A DNA stretch of 64,000 bases from Nonomuraea endophytica (GTDB lineage Bacteria; Actinomycetota; Actinomycetes; Streptosporangiales; Streptosporangiaceae), in contig NZ_JACHIN010000010.1 of NCBI RefSeq assembly GCF_014203235.1, positions 62,001 to 126,000 on the forward strand, read 5' to 3'. Below the pieces are notes generated by a model. That model was not told the origin of the DNA and ran no database searches. It saw nothing but the letters and a program-made list of their open reading frames with translations. This document shows positions 7,754-15,418 of this stretch, one piece after another. Position numbers and translations under genes: made by a program. Positions within the stretch are counted from its first letter, which is position 1. Every line of letters starts with the position of its first letter.

Positions 7754-8458
7754 GTGGGCGACTACACCGACGCGCTCCGGCGCCGGGTGGCCGAGCGGCA
7801 GGCCACCTCACTTCCCCAGCTGATCGTCGAAGAACTCGAAAACATGATCATCAACGGCGCGCTGAAGGGCGGTGACCGGATCAACGAGTCGGCGCTGGCC
7901 ATGCGGCTGGGCGTCAGCCGCGGGCCGGTCCGCGAGGCCTGCCGCCAGCTCGAACGCAGCAGGCTGGCCGAGTTCCGCGCCAATCGCGGCATGTTCGTCA
8001 GGGAGATCTCGGTCGAGCAGGCGGCCCAGCTCTACGACATCAGGGCGAGCCTGTTCGGGCTGGCCGGGCGGCTGGCCGCCGAGCGGGCCGGCGAGGACGA
8101 CGTGGCCGGGCTGCTGGACGTGGTCGAGCGGCTCCGGGACTGCGCCGACATGGATCACTACTATCCGCTCAACGTGGATCTGCACCGGCGCCTGGTGGCG
8201 TTGTCCGGCAATCCCCGCCTGGTCGAGCTTTATGACGATATTTCCAAGGAACTGCACCTGTTCCGCCGCCACGGCCTGGAGACCGACGCCGCCCGGGAGA
8301 TCTCCAACGCCCAGCACGGGGAGATCGTCGAGCGCATCGCCGCCGGTGACGCGGTCACGGTCGGCCGCCTGATGGAGGAGCACATCCTGGCCGGCAAGAG
8401 CCGCATGCTGGGTGGGTCAGCACACGGCGTACCGCGCGCCGTATCGAACAAAGAGTGA
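7754..8458 (+). CDS. GntR family transcriptional regulator, FCD (FadR-like) type
   Basis: A 234-residue regulator. The N-terminal winged helix-turn-helix (about residues 12-80) includes GDRINESALAMRLGVSRGPVREACRQLE, a typical GntR pattern shown here only for its key SRGPVREA core. The C-terminal all-helical FCD domain carries spaced metal/ligand histidines (DLHRRLV, NAQHGEIV, EEHILAG). FCD regulators usually release DNA on binding an organic acid. The GTG at 7754 follows GGGAAG with five-base spacing. Divergent placement argues that it represses the dehydratase/dctA operon until the acid substrate is present. Confidence 0.88.
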   Translation: MGDYTDALRRRVAERQATSLPQLIVEELENMIINGALKGGDRINESALAMRLGVSRGPVREACRQLERSRLAEFRANRGMFVREISVEQAAQLYDIRASLFGLAGRLAAERAGEDDVAGLLDVVERLRDCADMDHYYPLNVDLHRRLVALSGNPRLVELYDDISKELHLFRRHGLETDAAREISNAQHGEIVERIAAGDAVTVGRLMEEHILAGKSRMLGGSAHGVPRAVSNKE

Positions 8459-8531
8459 TATGTCGGGACATGCGGCGCGGGCGGCGCAAAAACGCCAGGC
8501 AAGATCCCTCCCGCTCGCCGATCCGTGGGCA

Positions 8532-8537
8532 TAGTGT
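8532..8537 (+). promoter_or_regulatory. -10 box for leaderless pafA
   Basis: TAGTGT fits TANNNT and ends six bases before the ATG at 8544, so the message would begin at or within a base of the start codon. Confidence 0.5.
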
Positions 8538-8543
8538 GAGGTG

Positions 8544-9902
8544 ATGGATCGTCGCATCTTCGGACTCGAGAACGAGTACGGCGTGACCTGCACGTTCAGG
8601 GGACAGCGCAGGCTGTCACCGGACGAGGTCGCGCGCTACCTCTTCCGCCGAGTCGTGTCCTGGGGCCGATCGAGCAACGTCTTCCTCCGCAACGGCGCAC
8701 GCCTTTACCTCGACGTGGGCAGCCACCCCGAATACGCCACCCCCGAGTGCGACAACGTCGTCGAGCTCGTGACGCACGACAAGGCGGGCGAACGCATCCT
8801 CGAAGGCCTTCTCGTCGACGCCGAGAAACGCCTGCGCGAGGAGGGCATCGCCGGCGACATCTACCTCTTCAAGAACAACACCGACTCCGCCGGCAACTCC
8901 TACGGCTGCCACGAGAACTACCTGGTCGGCCGGCACGGGGAGTTCGGCCGCCTGGCCGACGTGCTCATCCCGTTCCTGGTCACCCGGCAGATCATCTGCG
9001 GCGCCGGCAAGGTGCTGCAGACGCCGCGCGGGGCCGTCTACTGCGTCTCGCAGCGCGCCGAGCACATCTGGGAGGGCGTCTCCAGCGCCACCACGAGGTC
9101 CCGGCCGATCATCAACACCCGTGACGAGCCCCACGCCGACGCCGAGCGCTTCCGCCGCCTGCACGTCATCGTGGGCGACTCCAACATGAGCGAGTCCACG
9201 ATGCTGCTCAAGGTCGGCGCCACCGACCTGGTGCTGCGCATGATCGAGGCGGGCACGGTGATGCGCGACCTGTCGCTGGAGAACCCGATCAGGGCCATCC
9301 GCGAGGTCTCCCACGACATGACCGGCCGCCGACGGGTGCGCCTGGCCAACGGCCGCGAGGCCTCCAGCCTGGAGATCCAGCAGGAATACCTCTCCAAGGC
9401 CAGGGACTTCGTCGAGCGCCGCGGCGGCGACCCGATCGCCCACCGGGTGCTGGAGCTGTGGGAGCGCACGCTGCGCGCGGTCGAGACGGGCAACCTCGAC
9501 CTGGTCTCGCGCGAGATCGACTGGGTGACCAAATACCAGCTGATCGAGCGCTACCGCAAGAAGTACGACCTGCCGCTGTCCTCGCCGCGCGTGGCGCAGC
9601 TGGACCTGGCCTACCACGACGTGCACCGCAAGCGCGGCCTGTTCTACCTGCTGCAGAAGCGCGGCGCGGTGGAGCGGGTGGCCTCCGACCTGAAGATCTT
9701 CGAGGCCAAGTCGGTGCCGCCGCAGACGACCAGGGCGCGGCTGCGGGGCGAGTTCATCCGCAAGGCGCAGGAGAAGCGCCGCGACTTCACCGTCGACTGG
9801 GTGCACCTCAAGCTCAACGACCAGGCGCAGCGGACCGTGCTGTGCAAAGACCCGTTCCGCAGTGTGGACGAGAGGGTGGACAAGCTCATCGCCGGAATGT
9901 AG
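8544..9902 (+). CDS. pafA: Pup--protein ligase PafA
   Basis: A 452-residue ligase that joins the prokaryotic ubiquitin-like protein Pup to lysines of target proteins, using ATP, marking them for the mycobacterial-type proteasome. It has the glutamine-synthetase-like fold signature at the N-terminus (FGLENEYGVTC) followed by LDVGSHPEYATPECDN and NNTDSAGNSYGCHENY, all conserved in PafA/Dop. The absence of a Dop-type flexible loop and the length match PafA. The ATG at 8544 gives the usual MDRRIFG start and sits six bases after a -10 box; a GTG at 8541 is less likely. pup, dop and the proteasome subunit genes are not in the window. Confidence 0.97.
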   Translation: MDRRIFGLENEYGVTCTFRGQRRLSPDEVARYLFRRVVSWGRSSNVFLRNGARLYLDVGSHPEYATPECDNVVELVTHDKAGERILEGLLVDAEKRLREEGIAGDIYLFKNNTDSAGNSYGCHENYLVGRHGEFGRLADVLIPFLVTRQIICGAGKVLQTPRGAVYCVSQRAEHIWEGVSSATTRSRPIINTRDEPHADAERFRRLHVIVGDSNMSESTMLLKVGATDLVLRMIEAGTVMRDLSLENPIRAIREVSHDMTGRRRVRLANGREASSLEIQQEYLSKARDFVERRGGDPIAHRVLELWERTLRAVETGNLDLVSREIDWVTKYQLIERYRKKYDLPLSSPRVAQLDLAYHDVHRKRGLFYLLQKRGAVERVASDLKIFEAKSVPPQTTRARLRGEFIRKAQEKRRDFTVDWVHLKLNDQAQRTVLCKDPFRSVDERVDKLIAGM

Positions 9903-9979
9903 TGGGTCGTTTACCCCGGGCCTACATCAGTCTCGGATAGTGTGGCGCGAAACCTAGACGTCTGTCCCGAGGGAAGTCC

Positions 9980-10909
9980 ATGCGCCGCCGCCTGGCCGTA
10001 CTGGCCGCCGTGCCTTTGATCTTCACCGCCGCCGCGTGCGGAACCGCCGAGCCGACCGGCTCCACATCGGCCACCGCGTCGTCGGGGGTGAAGGTCGCGG
10101 GCAACCTCAACGCCAAGCCGACGGTGACCTTCCCCTCGGGTACGCCCGCCGCCAAGTCCTCCTACGAGGTGATCAACGCGGGCACCGGCCCCGCGATCAA
10201 GAGTGGTGACAAGCTGATCGTCAACCTGACCGTCTACGACTGGGACGGCAAGGGCAACGCCTTCCAGGGCTCCTCCTACGACTCCAAGCAGCCGGAGACC
10301 ATCGCGGTCGACCAGCAGCTGCCCAAGGTCCTGCAGGACGGCTTCGCCAAGGTCAAGCACGGCGGCAGGCTGCTGGCCGTCATGGCCGCCGACGCCGCCC
10401 CGCAGCAGCAGCAAACGCAGGCCGCCCAGCCGACCAAGGTGTTCGTGCTGGACGTGGTCGGCGGCGCGCCCGTCGCGCTCAAGTCCGCCAGCGGGGAGGA
10501 GACCAAGGAGTCCATCAAGGGCGTCAAGGTCGTCAACCCGGGCGGCGAGAAGGCGCCCACGCTGACCACCAAGACCGGTGACAAGGCGCCCAAGGACCTG
10601 GTCGTCAAGACCGTGATCAAGGGCACCGGCAAGCCCGTCGCGGCCAACCAGACCCTCGACGTGCACTACACCGGCAAGATCTGGGGCACCGACAAGCAGT
10701 TCGACTCCAGCTGGGAGCGGGGCCAGCCGGCCAACTTCCCGCTGAGCGGCGTCATCCAGGGCTGGCAGAAGGGCCTGGTCGGCGTGCCGGTCGGCAGCCG
10801 CGTCGTGATGAGCATCCCGCCCGCCATGGGCTACGGCGCCCAGGAGCAGAACGGCATCCCCGCCAACAGCACGCTGGTGTTCGTCGTGGACGTCCTCGCG
10901 GCTTACTGA
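9980..10909 (+). CDS. FKBP-type peptidyl-prolyl isomerase lipoprotein, two domains
   Basis: A 309-residue exported lipoprotein: signal peptide with lipobox AAAC near residue 20, then two FKBP-like halves. The C-terminal half (about 205-308) is complete, with LDVHYTGKIW, FDSSW, VIQGWQKGLVGVPVGSRV and IPPAMGYG. The N-terminal half keeps the fold pattern (SGDKLIVNLTVYDWDG, VLQDGFAKVKHGG) but lost most catalytic-pocket residues and contains a polyglutamine stretch. The protein probably assists folding at the cell surface. It follows pafA closely, as FKBP genes often do in actinobacterial Pup loci. Confidence 0.92.
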   Translation: MRRRLAVLAAVPLIFTAAACGTAEPTGSTSATASSGVKVAGNLNAKPTVTFPSGTPAAKSSYEVINAGTGPAIKSGDKLIVNLTVYDWDGKGNAFQGSSYDSKQPETIAVDQQLPKVLQDGFAKVKHGGRLLAVMAADAAPQQQQTQAAQPTKVFVLDVVGGAPVALKSASGEETKESIKGVKVVNPGGEKAPTLTTKTGDKAPKDLVVKTVIKGTGKPVAANQTLDVHYTGKIWGTDKQFDSSWERGQPANFPLSGVIQGWQKGLVGVPVGSRVVMSIPPAMGYGAQEQNGIPANSTLVFVVDVLAAY

Positions 10910-10938
10910 CACCTGGTCTGACAGCGCGGTAGCATCTC

Positions 10939-10965
10939 GTGGCCCGGGGCATCGCCCCGGGCCAC
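10939..10965. terminator. Strong hairpin between the two FKBP genes
   Basis: A 12-bp perfect stem (GTGGCCCGGGGC with its complement) closes a three-base ATC loop. There is no T-run, as usual for actinobacterial terminators. Confidence 0.7.
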
Positions 10966-10974
10966 TGGCGTTGT

Positions 10975-11016
10975 GCGGAAGGACGTTTTGCGGAAGGACG
11001 TTTTTGCGGAAGGACG
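10975..11016 (+). repeat. Triplicated ribosome-binding segment
   Basis: GCGGAAGGACG occurs three times at 10975-10985, 10990-11000 and 11006-11016, joined by short T-rich linkers. Each copy contains GGAAGGA; only the last is at working distance from the ATG at 11020. It looks like slippage duplication of a Shine-Dalgarno block. Confidence 0.85.
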
Positions 11017-11019
11017 TCG

Positions 11020-11913
11020 ATGCGGCCGATCCTGCTCCTGATCCCGGCCCTCGCGCTGACCGCGTGCACCGCCCCCGCCGCCCAGGACCCCGGGCTGAAG
11101 GTCGGCGGCGCGTTCGGCGCCAGGCCGTCGGTCGTCTTCCCCGAGGGCAAGCCCTCGGGCGCTCTGCAGATCGACCAGCTGACCGCGGGAAAGGGCGCCC
11201 GGCTGGGCGCGGGGGACGTGGCGATCGTCCACTACACCGCGCACGTGTGGGACGGCCGGGAGAACCGCCGGGTCGACTCCAGCTTCACCCGCGGCGCTCC
11301 GGCCGCCTTCCCCGTCGGGCAGCTCGTTCCCGGGCTGGACAAGGCGCTGCGCGGGCGGACGGTCGGCAGCCGGGTGATCGCCGCCATCCCGCCGTCGGAG
11401 GGCTTCGGCGCCAACCCGCCGCAGGGCGTCGGCCCTTCCGACGGACTCTTCTACGTGATCGACATCCTGGGCGCGCACGCCAAGGGCGAGTCGGTCAAGG
11501 GGCGCGCGAGCGCGTACGCGGGGATCAGGGTGGGCGGCGGCGCGCGGCCGGAGCTGTCGCTGCCGGTCGCCCCGCCGCCCGCACGCTACTCCGCCAAGGT
11601 CCTGGTCAGGGGTGACGGGCCGAGGGTGGAGCGGGGGCAGCTCGTGGTCACGCAGTACGAGGGCGCGGTGTGGGCGCGGCGGAGTGTGTTCGACTCCACC
11701 TGGAAGAGCGGGCGGCCGCGCGCTTTCACGGTCGGCGACGGCGGCGTCATCAAGGCGTGGGAGCGCGCGCTGACCGGCGTGCCGGTCGGCAGCCGCGTGC
11801 TGGTCGTCGCCCCGCCGCGGATGGCGTACGGCAGTGCGGGCCTGCCCGCCTTCGGCATCCGCGGCGCCGACACCCTGGTCTTCGTCGTGGACGTGCTGGC
11901 CGCCTACCGCTGA
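11020..11913 (+). CDS. Second FKBP-type peptidyl-prolyl isomerase lipoprotein
   Basis: A 297-residue paralogue of the preceding gene product. The signal peptide ends in lipobox LTAC, followed by two FKBP domains. Domain 1 has VHYTAHVWDG, VDSSF, LVPGLDKALRGRTVGSRV and IPPSEGFG; domain 2 has VTQYEGAVW, FDSTW, VIKAWERALTGVPVGSRV and PPRMAYG. Unlike its neighbour, both domains look fairly complete. The ATG at 11020 is set by the GGAAGGA directly upstream and by the position of the signal peptide. A hairpin and the repeat block separate it from the first FKBP gene, so the two may be expressed separately. Confidence 0.9.
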   Translation: MRPILLLIPALALTACTAPAAQDPGLKVGGAFGARPSVVFPEGKPSGALQIDQLTAGKGARLGAGDVAIVHYTAHVWDGRENRRVDSSFTRGAPAAFPVGQLVPGLDKALRGRTVGSRVIAAIPPSEGFGANPPQGVGPSDGLFYVIDILGAHAKGESVKGRASAYAGIRVGGGARPELSLPVAPPPARYSAKVLVRGDGPRVERGQLVVTQYEGAVWARRSVFDSTWKSGRPRAFTVGDGGVIKAWERALTGVPVGSRVLVVAPPRMAYGSAGLPAFGIRGADTLVFVVDVLAAYR

Positions 11914-11937
11914 GCGCGGGGACCTAGACTCGCGGGC

Positions 11938-12588
11938 GTGAACGACGACCTCGACGCGCTGGCCAACCTGCAGGACCCGGTACGGCGGGCCCTGTACGAC
12001 CACGTCGTGGCCGGCGGCGGCGAGGTCGGCAGGGGAGAGGCGGCCGAGGCCGCGGGAGTCTCCCGCACGCTGGCGGCCCACCACCTCGACAAGCTGGTCG
12101 AGGCCGGCCTGCTGGAGGCGGGTTTCCGCGCCCCGGAGAGGAAGGGTCCCGGCAGCGGCCGCCCGGCCAAGGTCTACCGGCGGGCCAAGACCGAGCGTTC
12201 GGTGAGCCTGCCGCCGCGCGACTACGGCGTGCTGGCCGGCCTGCTGGCCGAGGTGGTCGACACGCTGGGCGCCGAGGACCGGGCCGAGACGGTCGCGCGC
12301 CGGGCGGGCGAGCGCCTGGGCCGGGACCGCCGGGACGCGCCGGTCACCGGCGTGCTGCGCGAGCGGGGCTACGAGCCTTACGCCGAGGGCGGCGTCCTGC
12401 GCATGCGCAACTGCCCGTTCCACACGTTGTCGCAGGAGCAGCCGGTGCTGGTGTGCGCGATGAACCTGGCCCTGTGCCAGGGGCTGCTGGAAGGCATGGG
12501 CGGCGATCCCGGCCTGGCCGCGCTCGATCCCCGGCCGGGGGAGTGCTGCGTCACCATCGCCGAACCTTCTAAAACAAATGAAGATTGA
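11938..12588 (+). CDS. HTH regulator with C-terminal cysteine cluster (SufR-like)
   Basis: A 216-residue ArsR/MarR-like regulator. The winged helix lies at about residues 8-80 (DPVRRALYDHV, AAEAAGVSRTLAAHHLDKL). The C-terminal domain holds cysteines spaced C-x13-C-x6-C-x22-CC (NCPF, VCAM, LCQG, ECC), suggesting a metal or Fe-S sensor as in SufR-type proteins. TAGACT ends seven bases before the GTG, so it is likely a leaderless transcript. An 8-bp inverted repeat covers the 3' end of this gene and the promoter of the next one, making the downstream DUF3291 gene the probable target. No Fe-S assembly genes are nearby, so a suf role is not supported. Confidence 0.8.
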   Translation: MNDDLDALANLQDPVRRALYDHVVAGGGEVGRGEAAEAAGVSRTLAAHHLDKLVEAGLLEAGFRAPERKGPGSGRPAKVYRRAKTERSVSLPPRDYGVLAGLLAEVVDTLGAEDRAETVARRAGERLGRDRRDAPVTGVLRERGYEPYAEGGVLRMRNCPFHTLSQEQPVLVCAMNLALCQGLLEGMGGDPGLAALDPRPGECCVTIAEPSKTNED

Positions 12589-12598
12589 CATAGAAGGT
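12564..12598. promoter_or_regulatory. Operator/promoter of the DUF3291 gene
   Basis: Inverted repeat ACCTTCTA (12564-12571) and TAGAAGGT (12591-12598), perfect over 8 bases with a 19-base spacer. A consensus -35 hexamer TTGACA (12585-12590) lies inside it, so protein bound here would block transcription. The spacer is AT-rich against its surroundings. Confidence 0.6.
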
Positions 12599-12620
12599 GG
12601 GGCATGGTGAGGTGAAGCCC

Positions 12621-13109
12621 ATGCACCTGGCACAGATGAACGTCGCCCGCCTGCTCGCCCCCGCCGACGACCCCCGCATCGCCGACTTCATCGACGGACT
12701 CGAGCCCATCAACGCCCTCGCCGACGCCGCGCCCGGCTTCGTCTGGCGGATGCAGGCCAACGAAGACGACCCCAGGGAACTGCTGAGCTACGACCACGAC
12801 GACTACCTGGCCACCACGCTGTCGGTGTGGGAGTCACGCGAGACGTTGTGGAACTTCGTCTACCGCTCCGCCCACTTGGAATACCTGCGGCGGCGCCGGG
12901 AGTGGTTCGAGCACATCGCGGAGCCGTACGCGGTGATGTGGTGGATCCCCGAAGGGGAGCTGCCCACGACGGCGGACGGCTTCGCACGACTACAGCGCCT
13001 CAGGACCGAGGGACCCGGCCCCGAGGCGTTCACGTTCAAGGAGTTCTACGAGGCGACCGCGATGCCCAGGCACATCTCGTCCTGGGTGCCCTCGCCCCAG
13101 ACCACGTAG
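12621..13109 (+). CDS. DUF3291 domain protein
   Basis: A 162-residue cytoplasmic protein resembling the DUF3291 family: MHLAQMNVARL start, PGFVWRMQ, LSVWESRETLWNFVYRSAH and a WWIPEGELPT segment. The family is related in fold to antibiotic-biosynthesis monooxygenase-like dimers and has no firm function. The ATG at 12621 fits the family start; a GTG-rich upstream extension has none of its features. The last 64 bases overlap the convergent copper-monooxygenase gene, and the final residues (MPRHISSWVPSPQTT) do not look like the family end, so the original stop may have been lost. The cysteine-rich HTH gene upstream probably controls it. Confidence 0.75.
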   Translation: MHLAQMNVARLLAPADDPRIADFIDGLEPINALADAAPGFVWRMQANEDDPRELLSYDHDDYLATTLSVWESRETLWNFVYRSAHLEYLRRRREWFEHIAEPYAVMWWIPEGELPTTADGFARLQRLRTEGPGPEAFTFKEFYEATAMPRHISSWVPSPQTT

Positions 13110-14230
13110 CGCGGCGGCAGCTTCTGCAGCAGCGGCAGCTGGGCGCGCAGCGAGGCGTCGTGCGTGCACGTCACCCGGATCGTGTCGCCCTTCTTGACCG
13201 CCACCGGCTCGGGCAGCGGCTGCAGCGCCTGGTTGTCGAAGTTGTACTCGGGCACGTCGAGCAGCGTGCGCCCGTCGGCCTTGCCCGGGTTGAGCTCCAC
13301 CTTGATCGAACGGCCCAGCAGGTGCATGTGCCCGGCCAGCGCGTGCAGCGTGAAGGCCGCAGGCGAGGTCAGGTCGCAGTGCTGGGTGGGGCCGGGCTTG
13401 ACCTTGCCCTTGGCGCACTGCTCCAGCAGCGCCCCCGCCTGCGTGGCCGAGGCGCGCCCGAGACGCTTGCCGATGTCCTGGATCGCCGCCTCGCGCTCGC
13501 ACAGCGGGCCCTTCTCACTCGCGGTGCACGGCAGCTCGGTCGGCGCGGGGAACAGCGCCGTCACCAGCGGCGTGCGCTTGCCTGACGCCAGGCGCAGCCG
13601 CACGCTCGACTGGTCGGTGCCGGCCGGCTTCCCGTCCAGCGCCAGCGTGCTGTAGTGCACCTGCATGACCAGCGCGCCGCCCTTGGCCATCGGGTAGCCG
13701 AGCTTCGGATCCAGCAGCACCTCGTTGGTGCCCGGCGCCCAGTGGCCGATCCAGGCCGCGTTGTCCACGCCGGCGTCGCCGAAGCAGGTCCAGCCCTCGC
13801 CGTCGTCCTTGGCGTCGACCTGCTTCACCTCCGCCAGCGCCTCCGGCGCCACCGAGAACAGGATCGCGTGATGGACCACGTCGGAGTTCTGGGCGGCGAA
13901 CTGGGTGCCGGTCAGGAACGCGTCGGCGCCGCCCAGGCCCGGATCGACCAGGAAACAGCGGTAGACGTCGGTGCCGCCCGCGGGCGGCTTCGGCGTGTAG
14001 GGCTTCGGCATGGTCGCCGTCACGAAGCGTTCACCCGCACGCAGCGGGGCGGCCGGCGCCGGGGTGGCAGAACCGTGAAGTCCGTGCCCTCCATGCGAAG
14101 CCGTCGCCGACGGCGGCGGCGACGGTGTCGCGGTGGTGCCAGATCCCCGGGCCGGTCCGCTCCCGCAGGCCGCCAGCAACATTGCCGCGGCGGCCAGCAC
14201 AACGCCCGCCCCGATGCGTGTGCGTGTCAT
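13046..14230 (-). CDS. Copper type II, PHM/DBM-like monooxygenase lipoprotein
   Basis: A 394-residue exported lipoprotein (lipobox LAAC, Cys22) with a His-rich linker, then a fold like peptidylglycine alpha-hydroxylating and dopamine beta-monooxygenases. The two copper sites can be traced: His120-His121 (VVHHAIL) and His192 (QVHYST) for the first copper, His301 and His303 (GHMHLLG) plus Met386 (GTQDEMCLG) for the second. Paired cysteines match the secreted fold. Such enzymes hydroxylate C-H bonds with O2 and a reductant; bacterial members are barely studied and the substrate is unknown. The gene is alone, convergent with DUF3291. Confidence 0.82.
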   Translation of the reverse strand: MTRTRIGAGVVLAAAAMLLAACGSGPARGSGTTATPSPPPSATASHGGHGLHGSATPAPAAPLRAGERFVTATMPKPYTPKPPAGGTDVYRCFLVDPGLGGADAFLTGTQFAAQNSDVVHHAILFSVAPEALAEVKQVDAKDDGEGWTCFGDAGVDNAAWIGHWAPGTNEVLLDPKLGYPMAKGGALVMQVHYSTLALDGKPAGTDQSSVRLRLASGKRTPLVTALFPAPTELPCTASEKGPLCEREAAIQDIGKRLGRASATQAGALLEQCAKGKVKPGPTQHCDLTSPAAFTLHALAGHMHLLGRSIKVELNPGKADGRTLLDVPEYNFDNQALQPLPEPVAVKKGDTIRVTCTHDASLRAQLPLLQKLPPRYVVWGEGTQDEMCLGIAVAS

Positions 14231-14310
14231 ACCTTTACGCTCTCGCGTCAGGGCGTGAGCGTCATCACACTCAGGGCTGATCTGTCTACGCCTTAGGTCG
14301 GAGCCCGCGC

Positions 14311-15378
14311 CTACCCCAGAAGGCCTGCCACATGCCGCCCCGCCGCCGCCGAGGTGAGGAAATAGGCCAGATCCTCCTCAAGCCCGCGCCCCATCGTCGA
14401 CAGCTTCACCGGCGCGGCGCTCAGCGCCTCGCGCAGGCCGTCGACCGGCACCGCCACCAGCTCATGCCGTACGGCCAGCACCTCGGCCTGGTCCCTGACC
14501 CGCTCCCCGAACGCCCCCGGCAGCTCCGGCACCGGCACCTGCGCCGGGGCCAGCGCCACCCGTCCATAGGCGGTCAGCGAGTGGTGGGAGACCCCCACGT
14601 GCCGCTCGCGCTTGTCGCCCTCGCTGACCCGCAGCGCCGCCACCGGCCGCCCGCGCAGCACGGCCGCCGCGTTGACCGCCTCGCCCGCCGACACCCCGGA
14701 GAAACCCCACCGGGTGCCCGTGCCGAGGTTGCCGGGGCCCTGGGTCACGATGGCCACGTCCGCCTCCAGCACGTGCCTGGCCGCCAGCAGCCCGGTGTGC
14801 GTGGTGACCGCCTCGACGTCGCCGCCGAAGGCCTGGCCCACGGTCACGACCCCGCTCAGCCAGCCGATCTCGCGCAGTTTCGCGCACGACATGGAGAACC
14901 AGGCGGGCAGCGCGCCGCCGTCCAGCATCACGTAGGCCACGCGCACGCCGGGGCGCGCGGCGTACAGGCCGCACAGGATCGGGGCCAGCGCCGAGTGCAG
15001 GTCGGCCACCACGACCGGCATGCCGTCCAGCGAGTCGGCCTCGCGCAGAAGCTCGTGATAGGGCGAATCCTGCTCGTCCGCGCCCAGCACCGTGGCCTGC
15101 AGCGGGGTGTAGCGAGCCTTCACCAGGTGACCGGGACCGGTGGGATCTTCCGGCAATCTGTTCGGGACGGCCACCACCATGGCGTAACCTCCCGTACCGA
15201 GACCCATCGCGAGTGCCGTCGTGTTGAGCAGCACCTCGTCGCCGGGTTCCGGGCGGCCCACCAGGGGAGGGTAGGCCAGCGCCCGGCACTCACCCTCGGG
15301 AACGGCGACGTCGAGCTCCACCGCCCCAGGCCACTCGCGCCGGATCCGCGTCACCTCGCCCATGCGCCATCTGATCAC
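14311..15378 (-). CDS. DUF3866 family protein
   Basis: A 355-residue protein of the DUF3866 family, common near pafB in actinobacteria. Visible conserved segments: LDVAVPEGECRALAYPPL, TTALAMGLGTGGYAMVVA, ADLHSALAPILCGL, GDVEAVTTHTGLL, TQGPGNLGTGTRWGFSG and ERHVGVSHHSLTAYGRV. The glycine-rich turns suggest nucleotide or cofactor binding but no function is established. I use the GTG at 15378: TACCCT ends six bases before it, so it is likely leaderless, and there is no ribosome site for longer frames. It is divergent from pafB with about 40 bases between the starts. Confidence 0.8.
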   Translation of the reverse strand: MIRWRMGEVTRIRREWPGAVELDVAVPEGECRALAYPPLVGRPEPGDEVLLNTTALAMGLGTGGYAMVVAVPNRLPEDPTGPGHLVKARYTPLQATVLGADEQDSPYHELLREADSLDGMPVVVADLHSALAPILCGLYAARPGVRVAYVMLDGGALPAWFSMSCAKLREIGWLSGVVTVGQAFGGDVEAVTTHTGLLAARHVLEADVAIVTQGPGNLGTGTRWGFSGVSAGEAVNAAAVLRGRPVAALRVSEGDKRERHVGVSHHSLTAYGRVALAPAQVPVPELPGAFGERVRDQAEVLAVRHELVAVPVDGLREALSAAPVKLSTMGRGLEEDLAYFLTSAAAGRHVAGLLG

Positions 15379-15418
15379 CAGGGCAGGGTAGCGTCGAACA
15401 CAGGAGGAGTGAGGGCAG

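Noticed and set aside
11938..12588. True SufR controlling Fe-S cluster assembly
   Set aside because: Cysteine spacing differs from SufR and no suf genes are adjacent.
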